Of a DNA stretch of 16,055 nt, positions 1 through 7,379 are shown in pieces (positions within the stretch are counted from its first letter, which is position 1; every line of letters starts with the position of its first letter). Position numbers and translations under genes: made by a program. The notes under the pieces are model-generated. The model saw nothing but the letters and a program-made list of their open reading frames with translations. It did no database searches and was not told where the DNA came from. The stretch lies in assembly GCA_000432515.1 (NCBI GenBank), contig HF996049.1, positions 10,442 through 26,496 of the forward strand, in the 5' to 3' direction. The DNA is from Bacteroides sp. CAG:545 (GTDB lineage Bacteria; Bacteroidota; Bacteroidia; Bacteroidales; UBA932).

Positions 1-14
1 TGAAAATTCAAATT

Positions 15-872
15 ATGACAAAGCAGGAATTCAAAATACTCTTTCTTGCGACGGTGCCCCAGCACGCTGAGGCATCGCATCTCGTGCTCGTTACTGACGA
101 CGGGAAAAAGGCATACAAGGAATGCGTGGCCGTGCCTCCGGATACGGAGCTCTGCTACCCGTCCGAGTTCAGCGATGCCGACATACCTGACGGATCCATC
201 GCCTATCATCCTGTTTTCGGCAGCATATCATACCAATCATGGTGGCGCTTCTCGACAAAGCAGTTCATCGCTGACATCAAGGCGGCGGACGAGAACCCTG
301 CCATCAGTGCCCATCTCATCCATATCGACAGCTGCGGCGGTGAAGCATTCGGACTGCATGAGGCTTTTCTGGCCGTCAAGGCCCTGAAGAAGCCTGTGTA
401 TGCGCTCGTGGAATCGGTGGCGGCCTCGGCAGGCTACTATATCGGTGCCGCTGCCGACAAGGTGTTCGCTTCATCAATTTTTTCCGAGGTCGGTTCCATC
501 GGCATCGTCAGCACTGCATACGATGACAGGGAGATGCTGGAGAAGGCAGGCCTCAAGGAGATCACGCTTTACAGCAATTACTCGCCTCTGAAGAACAAGG
601 TCCAGCGCGATGTCCTCGACGGGCATCCTGACGAGTTCGTGAAGAGGTTCCTCGACCCGATGGCGCTCCAGTTCATCGACGACGTGAAGTCCTCACGCCC
701 GTCACTCACTGAGGAGGCGCAGCAGGGCGAGCTCTATTACAGTGCCGACGCACTTGCGGCCGGGCTCATCGACGGGCAGAATTCCCTCGACGAGGTCCTG
801 GAACTGCTCAGGGCTGAGGCAGGACAGAAAGAAACAAGTCCATCCGTAGATATCAACAAATTAAATTTCTAA
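15..872 (+). CDS. S49-family (SppA-like) prohead protease
   Basis: A 285-aa protein of the S49 serine protease type, which in phages matures the prohead by cutting the scaffold away from the capsid protein. Visible motifs are a DSCGG segment at residues 105-109, where related enzymes have an oxyanion-type glycine turn, then VAASAGYYIG at 135-144 with S138 as the likely nucleophile. K193 or K195 in PLKNK is the likely general-base lysine, 55-57 residues downstream as expected for the Ser-Lys dyad of this family. There is no signal peptide or membrane segment, which separates it from cellular signal-peptide peptidases. It lies 2 bases before the capsid gene. The start at 15 is the first ATG, but the frame is open to the window edge, so a longer N terminus is possible. 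Family call strong; the phage role is inferred from position. Confidence 0.88.
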   Translation: MTKQEFKILFLATVPQHAEASHLVLVTDDGKKAYKECVAVPPDTELCYPSEFSDADIPDGSIAYHPVFGSISYQSWWRFSTKQFIADIKAADENPAISAHLIHIDSCGGEAFGLHEAFLAVKALKKPVYALVESVAASAGYYIGAAADKVFASSIFSEVGSIGIVSTAYDDREMLEKAGLKEITLYSNYSPLKNKVQRDVLDGHPDEFVKRFLDPMALQFIDDVKSSRPSLTEEAQQGELYYSADALAAGLIDGQNSLDEVLELLRAEAGQKETSPSVDINKLNF

Positions 873-874
873 CA

Positions 875-2791
875 ATGCGTAAATTTTTAACAAATCTGCT
901 TGCGGTGGTCGCATCGGCCGGCCTCAAAGACAAATTTGACCGCAAGGAGCTGACCAAGGAAGACCAAGCCGCTCTCATCGAGGCCTACAACAAGGCGCAT
1001 GGTGCAGGGGCATTCGCTAATGACTTTGCAAATTATCAGACTGAGCAGAGCGCCCAGTCTGAGGCGTTCACGAGGACATTGGCCGAGCTTGCCGGCATCA
1101 CTGGCGTAGAGGCCGGAACTGAGGGCACCCCGGACGGACTTGCCCAGATCCTCGCAAGTGTCAAGGAACTCAAGGGCGAGGTCGCCACCGCCAACGCCAC
1201 CATCGAGAAGCTCTCAAAGCAGGGAGCAGAGGTGAAACCGGTCGCTACCGTGGCCGCCACCCCGTCCGCTACAGGTATGCACACGAAAGAGTATGCTTTC
1301 GGCATCCAGAACCCTTTCTTCGCGGCGTCACGCCGTTACAATTCGATTCTCATCAATGGCCGCATAGATGGAAATCCTACAGAGAACGACCGCAAGGTCC
1401 TCGAAACCGATGCGATATCTTATGCGGAGAAACTCTCTGAGAGATACGGGGAACTCCGCGCTTCAGGCAGACTCAACCTCCTGAAGCAGGCAAAGGTGGA
1501 CATCTCACAGCTGTCGTCTGACACTGAAATCGGTACCCGCCAGTTCACTATCCGTCAGGATATGGTGATCGCGAGAATCGTGTCCTACCCTTCGCTTGCA
1601 GGTCTGTTCAACACCGTAAGCAATATCCAGTCCGGACAGGTCATCACCAACGTCCTCTTCGACGAGGTGTCCCAAGCATACCAGTCAGGTGAGGTATATA
1701 AGGGGAATGTGGACTTCCAGCCGGAGAAAGCTATTGTCGACAAGGTCATGTCCAAGGTTCGTTTCGAGGATATGTCCGCTCTCGAGACCGCTTATCTGAA
1801 CTACCTGAACCGCGAAGGCTCGGATCCTGTAAAATGGACCCTTCTCGAATGGCTCATACTCAGCCTCGCCGAGAAGATCAATTCCGAGCGCATCGAGCGT
1901 TCGATCCGCGGCTGCTATGTGAAGCCAGTCAAGGGTGAGTCCGGCCCGGCCATCTTCGGTTCCACAGGTGTCATTTACCGTATCCTCAGCCTCTACGACA
2001 GCAACAAGGCGCTTCCGTTCGACGATGAGGAGCTTGCCGACTACGACGCAAGCAACATCGGTGACGTCTTCCAGTTCTTCGCCAAGAAGATTTCTATCCG
2101 TCGCCCGAACGACTTTAAGCGCTTCGTCATCTATGCCAATGCCGCCCATCAGCCGATGTATACTGAGTGGTATAGCAACAAGTATGGCAAGAATACCGAT
2201 TTCACCGGTACGAAGGATGTGGTTCCTAACTACAATATGGCCATCAGATGGGTTCCGGCCATGGGCGATCTCAAGCTCATCTTCGCTACCATCCCGGGCA
2301 ATATCGAACTGCTGCAGAACGTGCCTGGCGAAGAGTACAAGACAATGTTCGAACGCCACCTTGAGGAGGTGATTGCATACTCTTACTGGATGGAGGGCTC
2401 ATCTGTCGGGTTCGCAGGCCGTCACTTCAAGAGCAAGGCTGACCTCAAGGCCAACAAGGCGCGCGAGCAGTACCTTTTCTTCAACCTCCCGTCCATCACG
2501 GCCGCTGCTGACGCCACCACCGTGGATACGGAGAGCGCGGAGCTCGAAGACCTCGGCTTCCTCATCAGGACTTCGGCCAATACCAAGGCGACGGTTCTCA
2601 CAGACATCGTCAATGCCAAGGTAGGCGTGGTTTACCGTATCGAGTGCGGAGACCTCACCAACGCGACGAAGATCGAGAAATCCGGCAAGTTCAGCGAGGT
2701 AGAGGCTTGGACTCCTGCGGCAGTCGGAGATTACATTTACGTGCATTACGATGCCGCGAAAGGCAAGTTCTTCGAAGTATCACGCGGTTAG
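875..2791 (+). CDS. Major capsid protein with fused N-terminal scaffold-like segment
   Basis: A 638-aa protein directly after the protease, probably the HK97-fold major capsid protein. Residues 1-120 are charged and helical, with a coiled-coil-like stretch near 90-117 (LAQILASVKELKGEVATANA), and are followed by an Ala/Pro/Thr/Val-rich linker at about 121-134. This resembles the delta/scaffold domain that the S49 protease removes. The central part, about 135-535, is the capsid-like region. The final ~100 residues form a separate beta-rich segment that I infer to be a decoration domain. At 638 aa it is well above the 300-400 aa of simple HK97-type capsid proteins, which the two extra segments explain. 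No single signature residue was used; the call rests on position, size and domain layout. Confidence 0.75.
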   Translation: MRKFLTNLLAVVASAGLKDKFDRKELTKEDQAALIEAYNKAHGAGAFANDFANYQTEQSAQSEAFTRTLAELAGITGVEAGTEGTPDGLAQILASVKELKGEVATANATIEKLSKQGAEVKPVATVAATPSATGMHTKEYAFGIQNPFFAASRRYNSILINGRIDGNPTENDRKVLETDAISYAEKLSERYGELRASGRLNLLKQAKVDISQLSSDTEIGTRQFTIRQDMVIARIVSYPSLAGLFNTVSNIQSGQVITNVLFDEVSQAYQSGEVYKGNVDFQPEKAIVDKVMSKVRFEDMSALETAYLNYLNREGSDPVKWTLLEWLILSLAEKINSERIERSIRGCYVKPVKGESGPAIFGSTGVIYRILSLYDSNKALPFDDEELADYDASNIGDVFQFFAKKISIRRPNDFKRFVIYANAAHQPMYTEWYSNKYGKNTDFTGTKDVVPNYNMAIRWVPAMGDLKLIFATIPGNIELLQNVPGEEYKTMFERHLEEVIAYSYWMEGSSVGFAGRHFKSKADLKANKAREQYLFFNLPSITAAADATTVDTESAELEDLGFLIRTSANTKATVLTDIVNAKVGVVYRIECGDLTNATKIEKSGKFSEVEAWTPAAVGDYIYVHYDAAKGKFFEVSRG

Positions 2792-2796
2792 TCATC

Positions 2797-2815
2797 GGGG
2801 GCTCCGGCCCCCTTT
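2797..2815 (+). terminator. Short hairpin with UNCG-type tetraloop after the capsid gene
   Basis: GGGGGC (2797-2802) and GCCCCC (2807-2812) form a perfect 6-bp stem around TCCG, giving the C(UNCG)G arrangement known to be unusually stable. Only three T residues follow, so it may be a weak terminator or a 3'-end stabiliser that sets the capsid message apart from the next gene. Confidence 0.55.
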
Positions 2816-2829
2816 AATACCATACGATT

Positions 2830-3357
2830 ATGATTAAAGTACCTAATATCAGCGCCGTTTCGGATTTGGAATCCGCTGGCAAGAGGATATACAACAGAAT
2901 CCACCTCATTCTGGAGGAGGATGTGGACCTCACCAAGGAACCTGAGATAACAGTTTCCGATGAAGCGCGCTCGATGGCAGCCCTGACGCTGAAGCAAGGC
3001 GCGGCCATCGCACATTTCGACTTTGCCAAGTTCACGGCTGCCGCCACCTCACAGGGTAGCAATGGCGACGTGACTACGGAAGTGACAAACACTCTGTCGG
3101 GAACTCTGGCCGGTGACAGGCCGGAAATCGACAACTTTATCGAGAACTTCCACGGCAAGGGTTTCTACATCGTTACTGAGGACAGGATCAGCGGGAAGAA
3201 GTATATCTACGGACGGCCACGCTGCCCATACTTCTTCACTGACCACGACAAGAGGAAGAATTCGGACAACGCCAGCTGTGACGTGACATTCAATAGCCCG
3301 TTCCCGTTCCAGCCGCTTGAATATCTTGGAAGCGTCGAGGATCCTGTCGCTGCATAG
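2830..3357 (+). CDS. Probable major tail tube protein (structural)
   Basis: A 175-aa protein with no transmembrane segment. Its C-terminal half (about 105-170) alternates strands and turns in a pattern I associate with tail tube proteins of Bacteroidetes siphophages: a GFYIVTEDRISGKKYIYG hairpin, a proline-containing strand, an acidic/asparagine turn, then a DVTFNSPFPFQPLEYLG end strand. It sits between the capsid gene and a strong terminator, so it is probably made in high amount, as expected for a tube or decoration protein. A head decoration protein is the main alternative. The start at 2830 is the first ATG after the short hairpin and follows A/T-rich sequence (ACGATT). Confidence 0.45.
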   Translation: MIKVPNISAVSDLESAGKRIYNRIHLILEEDVDLTKEPEITVSDEARSMAALTLKQGAAIAHFDFAKFTAAATSQGSNGDVTTEVTNTLSGTLAGDRPEIDNFIENFHGKGFYIVTEDRISGKKYIYGRPRCPYFFTDHDKRKNSDNASCDVTFNSPFPFQPLEYLGSVEDPVAA

Positions 3358-3375
3358 TCTCCCGTCGCTTGACAT

Positions 3376-3402
3376 CAGGGCCGCCATTGACGGCCCTGTT
3401 TT
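3376..3402 (+). terminator. Rho-independent terminator closing the capsid block
   Basis: CAGGGCCG (3376-3383) pairs perfectly with CGGCCCTG (3391-3398) over a 7-base loop and is followed by TTTT (3399-3402). A second small A/T hairpin, GTTTTA-TTA-TAAAAC (3398-3412), overlaps the tract. The next gene starts only 18 bases later and I see no clear promoter between, so read-through probably feeds the packaging genes. Confidence 0.85.
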
Positions 3403-3420
3403 ATTATAAAACTGACAGAT

Positions 3421-4188
3421 ATGTACACTTTCCAGCAAAAGAGATCAATATCCAAGGCAATCGCCCAGCCGTCCAAAATAGAAACATACCGCCGCCTCCT
3501 TTCATCGAGAGGGCTGCCTGCTGCAGGAACGATAATGAAGGACCGTTCGGCCTTGGCCGTGTCTATGGTCTATGTTCTTCTTGACCATTTTTCGGCCGAG
3601 GAAATTCAGGCCGCCTGTGGGGCTTCCGCGGCTTCTGGAAGTCAACCGCCCGCAACGGCTGCCAAAGTGCCGCCACCGGCCCCGAAACAGGCCAAAATCT
3701 CGAAGTTCGAACAGTATCCGGACATTCCGTGGCGTCAGCTCGACAACCCTATGGTCAGAATGGCGGACAGCATCTTCACCGACCGTATCAACTGCTGGTC
3801 TGAACTGAAGCGCCTTGAGGCCATCACCCAGGGCGAAATCACGGATTTCGATACTCTGGCCGACATCGTCAGGCTGGCCGCAAGGCTGGAGATGTGCTTC
3901 AATGAACTCCGGAGCTTCAACAATACCGGGAAATTCCTCGGCAAGCATCCGTTCATTTCCTCCAGTGATGAGCGCTCGCGTATTTTCGACATCCTCAGGC
4001 GGAACCCGGAGGAATACTTCCAGGAGAGGAAGAACGTGGAACTGAACATATCGCGGTACAGCTCGCAGGTGAACAGCCCCAAGCTGGCCGGGGAGAAGAA
4101 GGAGAAGGCCAAGACCAATCTGGAGAAATTCCAGGCGCTCCTGCAGGTCTTCAAGGATGTGTTCGATGAATTCGTAAAAGGAAAATGA
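3421..4188 (+). CDS. Unknown phage protein upstream of the terminase genes
   Basis: A 255-aa protein I do not recognise. Residues 1-65 look helical. About 66-92 is an Ala/Ser/Pro/Gln-rich low-complexity linker (PPATAAKVPPPAPKQAK). The rest is a charged helical domain with a likely coiled coil near 200-250 that ends in a lysine-rich tail. There are no membrane segments or catalytic signatures. It begins the packaging block just after the capsid terminator and ends one base before the next gene starts, so it is very likely co-transcribed with the terminase subunits. A packaging or head-assembly accessory role is only a guess from position. Confidence 0.75.
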   Translation: MYTFQQKRSISKAIAQPSKIETYRRLLSSRGLPAAGTIMKDRSALAVSMVYVLLDHFSAEEIQAACGASAASGSQPPATAAKVPPPAPKQAKISKFEQYPDIPWRQLDNPMVRMADSIFTDRINCWSELKRLEAITQGEITDFDTLADIVRLAARLEMCFNELRSFNNTGKFLGKHPFISSSDERSRIFDILRRNPEEYFQERKNVELNISRYSSQVNSPKLAGEKKEKAKTNLEKFQALLQVFKDVFDEFVKGK

Positions 4189-4189
4189 A

Positions 4190-4507
4190 ATGGAAATCAG
4201 GACGTATGACGAGGAATTCGTCGCAAGGGTGAAGGACTTGGCGGTAATCGGGCTCTATCCGGTCCAGATAGCGGAAAGGATGAACCTCGTGGGCCGGGAA
4301 CGGCTTGAATTCCTGATGGACATCTGCTCGAAGAAGCACCCTCTCCATAAGGAGTATCTCATATCCCGTTCTCACAGGGAGGACGATATGGAGGCGGCAT
4401 TGACGGAGATGGCCGCGGCCGGGGACATCGACGCGCTGGAACTTGACGCGAAACTCACCTGGAGGCGCGGGGTGGACAATGTTAAGAAAGAATTGTTTGA
4501 CGTATGA
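4190..4507 (+). CDS. Small HTH-like protein, candidate terminase small subunit
   Basis: A 105-aa protein. Residues about 12-45 (VKDLAVIGLYPVQIAERMNL and following) read as a helix-turn-helix of the homeodomain-like kind: a helix, a glycine turn, then a recognition-type helix. The remainder is helical and ends with a charged segment containing GDIDALELDAKLTWRR, a pattern seen in small terminase-type proteins. Small terminase subunits recognise the packaging site on phage DNA and hand it to the large subunit, which is encoded two genes downstream. Its stop codon overlaps the next start as ATGA (4504-4507), implying translational coupling. An unrelated DNA-binding regulator is the alternative. 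Confidence 0.45.
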   Translation: MEIRTYDEEFVARVKDLAVIGLYPVQIAERMNLVGRERLEFLMDICSKKHPLHKEYLISRSHREDDMEAALTEMAAAGDIDALELDAKLTWRRGVDNVKKELFDV

Positions 4508-5142
4508 TTGACAGATTGGCACTACTTGAGAGTTACAAGGCGGATGACATCCAGTTCTTCCTTCAGCACAGGAAGTCGGATGTCATTGTCGCAGATATGC
4601 AGACGTACATCCTCCAGCTGGACAGTATGTCGAGGCTCTTCCACTACCACAAGCACAACTATTCCAGGGCCGTCGAGAGTCTGAGGAAGGAGTGGCCGTC
4701 GCTTACCATCGCGCAGGCGCGGGAGATTTACCGTGACGCTCTGGAGTATTTCTACCAGGACGACGGCATTTCCGCCCGTGCCTGGGATCTGAAGTATGCC
4801 GACGCCTATGACGACCTCGCGAGAGTGGCCATCAAGGCCGACAAGCTGGCCACGGCCAAGGCGGCGCTCGACAAGGCGCACGAACTGAGAACCAAGCAGC
4901 GGGAACAGGAGAACCACCAGTGGCAGCCACCTGTCTATCTGGTCAACATCAATGTCAAGCCGGAAGATCTCGGCTACCAGTCGCAGAAGCTTATGGACAT
5001 AGCCAAGCGTGCCGAGGATGCCCAGTATAAGGAACTCATCCTCGGGCTCGAAACTACTGAGGCGGAGAAGAAGAGGCTGCTTCTGGACGCCAACATATCA
5101 CCAGACCTCACTGACAATGGAAACACAGCAGACGAACAATAG
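4504..5142 (+). CDS. Helical protein preceding the large terminase, possible packaging factor
   Basis: A 212-aa, almost wholly alpha-helical protein. The segment about 60-135 carries aromatic-rich helices (IYRDALEYFYQDD, AWDLKYADAYDDLARVAIKADKL) that resemble helical-repeat packing and match, from memory, proteins encoded just before the large terminase in Bacteroidetes phages. It starts within the stop of the previous gene (ATGA), and its 3' end overlaps the large terminase by 26 bases, so all three are coupled. It could be the true small terminase subunit in place of, or together with, the 105-aa protein. No catalytic motif is visible. Confidence 0.5.
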   Translation: MIDRLALLESYKADDIQFFLQHRKSDVIVADMQTYILQLDSMSRLFHYHKHNYSRAVESLRKEWPSLTIAQAREIYRDALEYFYQDDGISARAWDLKYADAYDDLARVAIKADKLATAKAALDKAHELRTKQREQENHQWQPPVYLVNINVKPEDLGYQSQKLMDIAKRAEDAQYKELILGLETTEAEKKRLLLDANISPDLTDNGNTADEQ

Positions 5143-6847
5143 CGCCCCTGACTACATCGAGATGTATCAGAACAGGGTGCAGGCACTCGTGAACATCATT
5201 GACCCGAACAAGCTCTTCGCCGTCATCGGCCGAGGCGGCGGTAAGACCTCGCATATCTCTACACGTCGCATCCTGAGGGTTGCCCAGGAGATGCCGAGGG
5301 AAACATCCATCATTTCACACAAGTCATTCGTGGCGCTCTTTACCAACGTCATCCCGACCATTCTGGAATCCTTCCGGACAGAGGTCAAAATGCCGGACGG
5401 GACGGAGCGCCCGATGCTTATCGAGGGGTGGGATTACGTGGTCGGGGAGAAGGATCTTCCCAAGCACTTCCAGGCTCCGAGGTATCCGCTCTTGAATCCG
5501 GAGCGCACCATCGTGTTCGCCAACGGCTCTGTCCTTCAGGCGGTGGCCGTGGACAGGGCCGACTCCATCGCCGGCCGAAGCATCGTCCACGCCTTCCTGG
5601 AGGAGATGAAATACAGTGACGGCGAGAAGGTCAGGACGCGAATCATCCCGGCCATCCGTACATCCCGCATCGGCTCCGGCTCGGATGCCTTCAAGTCGCA
5701 TCTCCACGGTGGCATTACAGGCGTGTCTGACATCGGGCGCGTCTCTATCGGTGAAAACAACTGGTTCATGGACTACGAGAAGGAGGTGGACCCTCAGCTC
5801 GTGGCCGATATCGTGACGCTCTCGCTGATGCTCAATGATTGTGAGGTGAATCTTCGCAATGGCGTGAAAACTCGCATTTCGGAGGCCAAAATCGCCAAAT
5901 GGGGGCCGCTTCTGTCACAGCTCCGCAAGCGATGCACGTTTTTCATCCGCGCATCGACCTTCGTGAACCGCGATGTGCTCGGACTTGATTACTTCCGCAC
6001 CCAGAAGGAGATCCTGGACATGGGCGAGTTCCTGTCATCCATCTGCTCCATCGGTGACAGGAACCGTGACAACCTGTTCTTCGAGCTGTGGGATGAGGAG
6101 AAGCACACGTACAGCGACAGCTACAAGTATGAAGTCATTGACAAGCTGAACCTGAAGGAGTCTTTCACCGTCACTGCCGACCATCTGAAGTATTACGAAC
6201 CTACCCAGAAGCTGCTGCTCGGCTACGATCCCGGCAGTTTCTCTTCAGTGGTGAGCGGTCAGATGGACAGGAAGGCCAACGCCCTGAGGGTGATGAAGGA
6301 GTTTTTCGTCTATCCGCCGGAGGATGCGGAAGACCTTGCAAGGCAGATAAACGCATTCTACTCCGATGCTTCCAGGCTCAAGATGATAGATCTGTATTAC
6401 GACCGTGCCGGCAACAAGCGCAACAAACAGTATGAACGTGACGCGGAGACGGATGCGAAGAAACTGAAGAAGGCGCTGGAGCGGTATGGCTGGCGCGTGA
6501 AGCTGATGAACCTCGGGCAGGCTACCATCTATCATTGGCAGCATTACAGACTTTGGAAGAGGATTCTTGCCGAGTCCGAGAGGAATGTGCCGCGCATCCG
6601 GATTGACTCGAACGAGTGCCCGAATCTCGTGTCTGCGATGTACTGTTGCAAGAAGGTGGTCGGGTCCACTCCAGTCGAGCTCGACAAGTCTCCGGAGGTG
6701 AAGGTCCGCATCGATCTGCAGGCCGGTCTGACGCCTCAGATTCCGTCCGCTTTGACGTATTTGGTGTGGGGATTGTTTGAAAAATACTTCCCGGGAGTGC
6801 GAAATTATACCTCTGCAGGGGGCATTTCTTCCAATTTTTCGGGCTAA
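5117..6847 (+). CDS. terL: Terminase large subunit (ATPase and nuclease)
   Basis: A 576-aa packaging motor that pumps DNA into the prohead and cuts concatemers. The ATPase half shows a Walker A variant, VIGRGGGKTS, at residues 36-45 (K43, T44), and a Walker B-like strand ending in the acidic pair at 155-163 (SIVHAFLEE, E162/E163). The nuclease half shows RNase H-fold acidic positions: D371 in LLLGYDPG, D429 in IDLYYDRAGNK, and a candidate D533 in VKVRID before TPQIPSALTYLVWG. The ATG at 5117 (METQQTNN) is chosen because it starts 26 bases inside the previous gene and the Walker A box falls at the usual distance. The frame is open further upstream to 5009, but that extension is arginine-rich shadow of the previous gene. 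Confidence 0.93.
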   Translation: METQQTNNSAPDYIEMYQNRVQALVNIIDPNKLFAVIGRGGGKTSHISTRRILRVAQEMPRETSIISHKSFVALFTNVIPTILESFRTEVKMPDGTERPMLIEGWDYVVGEKDLPKHFQAPRYPLLNPERTIVFANGSVLQAVAVDRADSIAGRSIVHAFLEEMKYSDGEKVRTRIIPAIRTSRIGSGSDAFKSHLHGGITGVSDIGRVSIGENNWFMDYEKEVDPQLVADIVTLSLMLNDCEVNLRNGVKTRISEAKIAKWGPLLSQLRKRCTFFIRASTFVNRDVLGLDYFRTQKEILDMGEFLSSICSIGDRNRDNLFFELWDEEKHTYSDSYKYEVIDKLNLKESFTVTADHLKYYEPTQKLLLGYDPGSFSSVVSGQMDRKANALRVMKEFFVYPPEDAEDLARQINAFYSDASRLKMIDLYYDRAGNKRNKQYERDAETDAKKLKKALERYGWRVKLMNLGQATIYHWQHYRLWKRILAESERNVPRIRIDSNECPNLVSAMYCCKKVVGSTPVELDKSPEVKVRIDLQAGLTPQIPSALTYLVWGLFEKYFPGVRNYTSAGGISSNFSG

Positions 6848-7017
6848 AGTTGGGGGTTTGTGTTATTCTGAAAATGGTCATTCGGCTGGGTGTCAGCGAG
6901 TTGACTGAAAAATTTGGGGCCTTTTCTGAAAATCTGCGGAAGAAAAGCGCGGCGCCGCTAAGTTTTGGGTTTGTAATGCAAGGTGGCAAAACGACTGAAA
7001 TATGACGGATTCTGTCC
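6848..7017. other. Intergenic region after terL with short repeats
   Basis: About 170 bases without a credible gene before the promoter at 7018. It contains TTCTGAAAAT twice (6866-6875 and 6924-6933), a GGGTTTGT motif twice (near 6854 and 6967), and a perfect 10-bp palindrome GCGGCGCCGC at 6949-6958. There is no T-tract hairpin, so I do not call a terminator. A packaging or regulatory site is possible but unproven. Confidence 0.4.
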
Positions 7018-7048
7018 TTTGCCGGCGCCTTCTGAAGGGCTACCTTCG
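7018..7048 (+). promoter_or_regulatory. Bacteroidetes-type promoter, copy A
   Basis: The -33 box TTTG (7018-7021), exactly 19 bases, then the -7 box TACCTTCG (7041-7048), one base off TAnnTTTG. The predicted transcript starts near 7052-7055, about 10 bases before the ATG at 7065. The surrounding 41 bases (7010-7050) match 14310-14350 at 35 positions, with the first 17 identical. Confidence 0.75.
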
Positions 7049-7064
7049 TGTCAAATTCAAAGCG

Positions 7065-7379
7065 ATGGATACTATCAAGGGCAGTGTTGCATTACAAAAG
7101 GCCGAGGTCCTGTCAAAGGCCGGCGGAACATTCAACCTGGCATTCTTCCCGTACTCAAGGACGAAGAAGCCGGGCGCTTCTTCCGTGCCTCTGAAGATGT
7201 TCTCAGGATGCACGATGCGCAAGCCGCTGCCCCACGACAAATTCGACATCGACGGCAAGAATTATTTTCTCTTCCTCACGTCTGACGGCCAGCCGCGTTC
7301 CTGCTACAGGGCGCTCATCAGGGCGATAGGATTCAGCGATGAGGACAACAAACTATATAGAGTGAAGTGGTATGATTAA
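7065..7379 (+). CDS. Small phage protein before the portal, unknown function
   Basis: A 104-aa protein beginning MDTIKGSVALQKAEVLS. It looks globular and beta-rich: an NLAFFPYSRT strand, a basic middle, a DIDGKNYFLFLTSDGQPRSCYRALIRAIGF core and a KLYRVKWYD end. From memory, similar small proteins precede portal genes in Bacteroidetes phages, but I cannot name a function. The ATG at 7065 is preferred over the earlier in-frame ATG at 7002 because the promoter at 7018-7048 lies between them, so a transcript from it would lack the upstream start. Its stop overlaps the portal start by 8 bases. Confidence 0.7.
   Translation: MDTIKGSVALQKAEVLSKAGGTFNLAFFPYSRTKKPGASSVPLKMFSGCTMRKPLPHDKFDIDGKNYFLFLTSDGQPRSCYRALIRAIGFSDEDNKLYRVKWYD

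Noticed and set aside
1685..2359. 224-aa open frame on the minus strand
   Set aside because: Antisense to the capsid gene, low-complexity hydrophobic/acidic shadow, no start context.
3369..3584. 71-aa open frame across the capsid terminator
   Set aside because: Starts within terminator sequence and is out of frame with the 255-aa gene that follows; no recognisable features.
5009..5116. N-terminal extension of the large terminase
   Set aside because: The extra 36 residues are arginine-rich shadow of the preceding gene; the ATG at 5117 gives a normal distance to the Walker A motif.
6983..7285. 100-aa open frame starting with GTG before the portal
   Set aside because: Overlaps the more plausible 104-aa gene in another frame and starts upstream of the promoter; Gln/Arg/Pro composition is that of an out-of-frame read.
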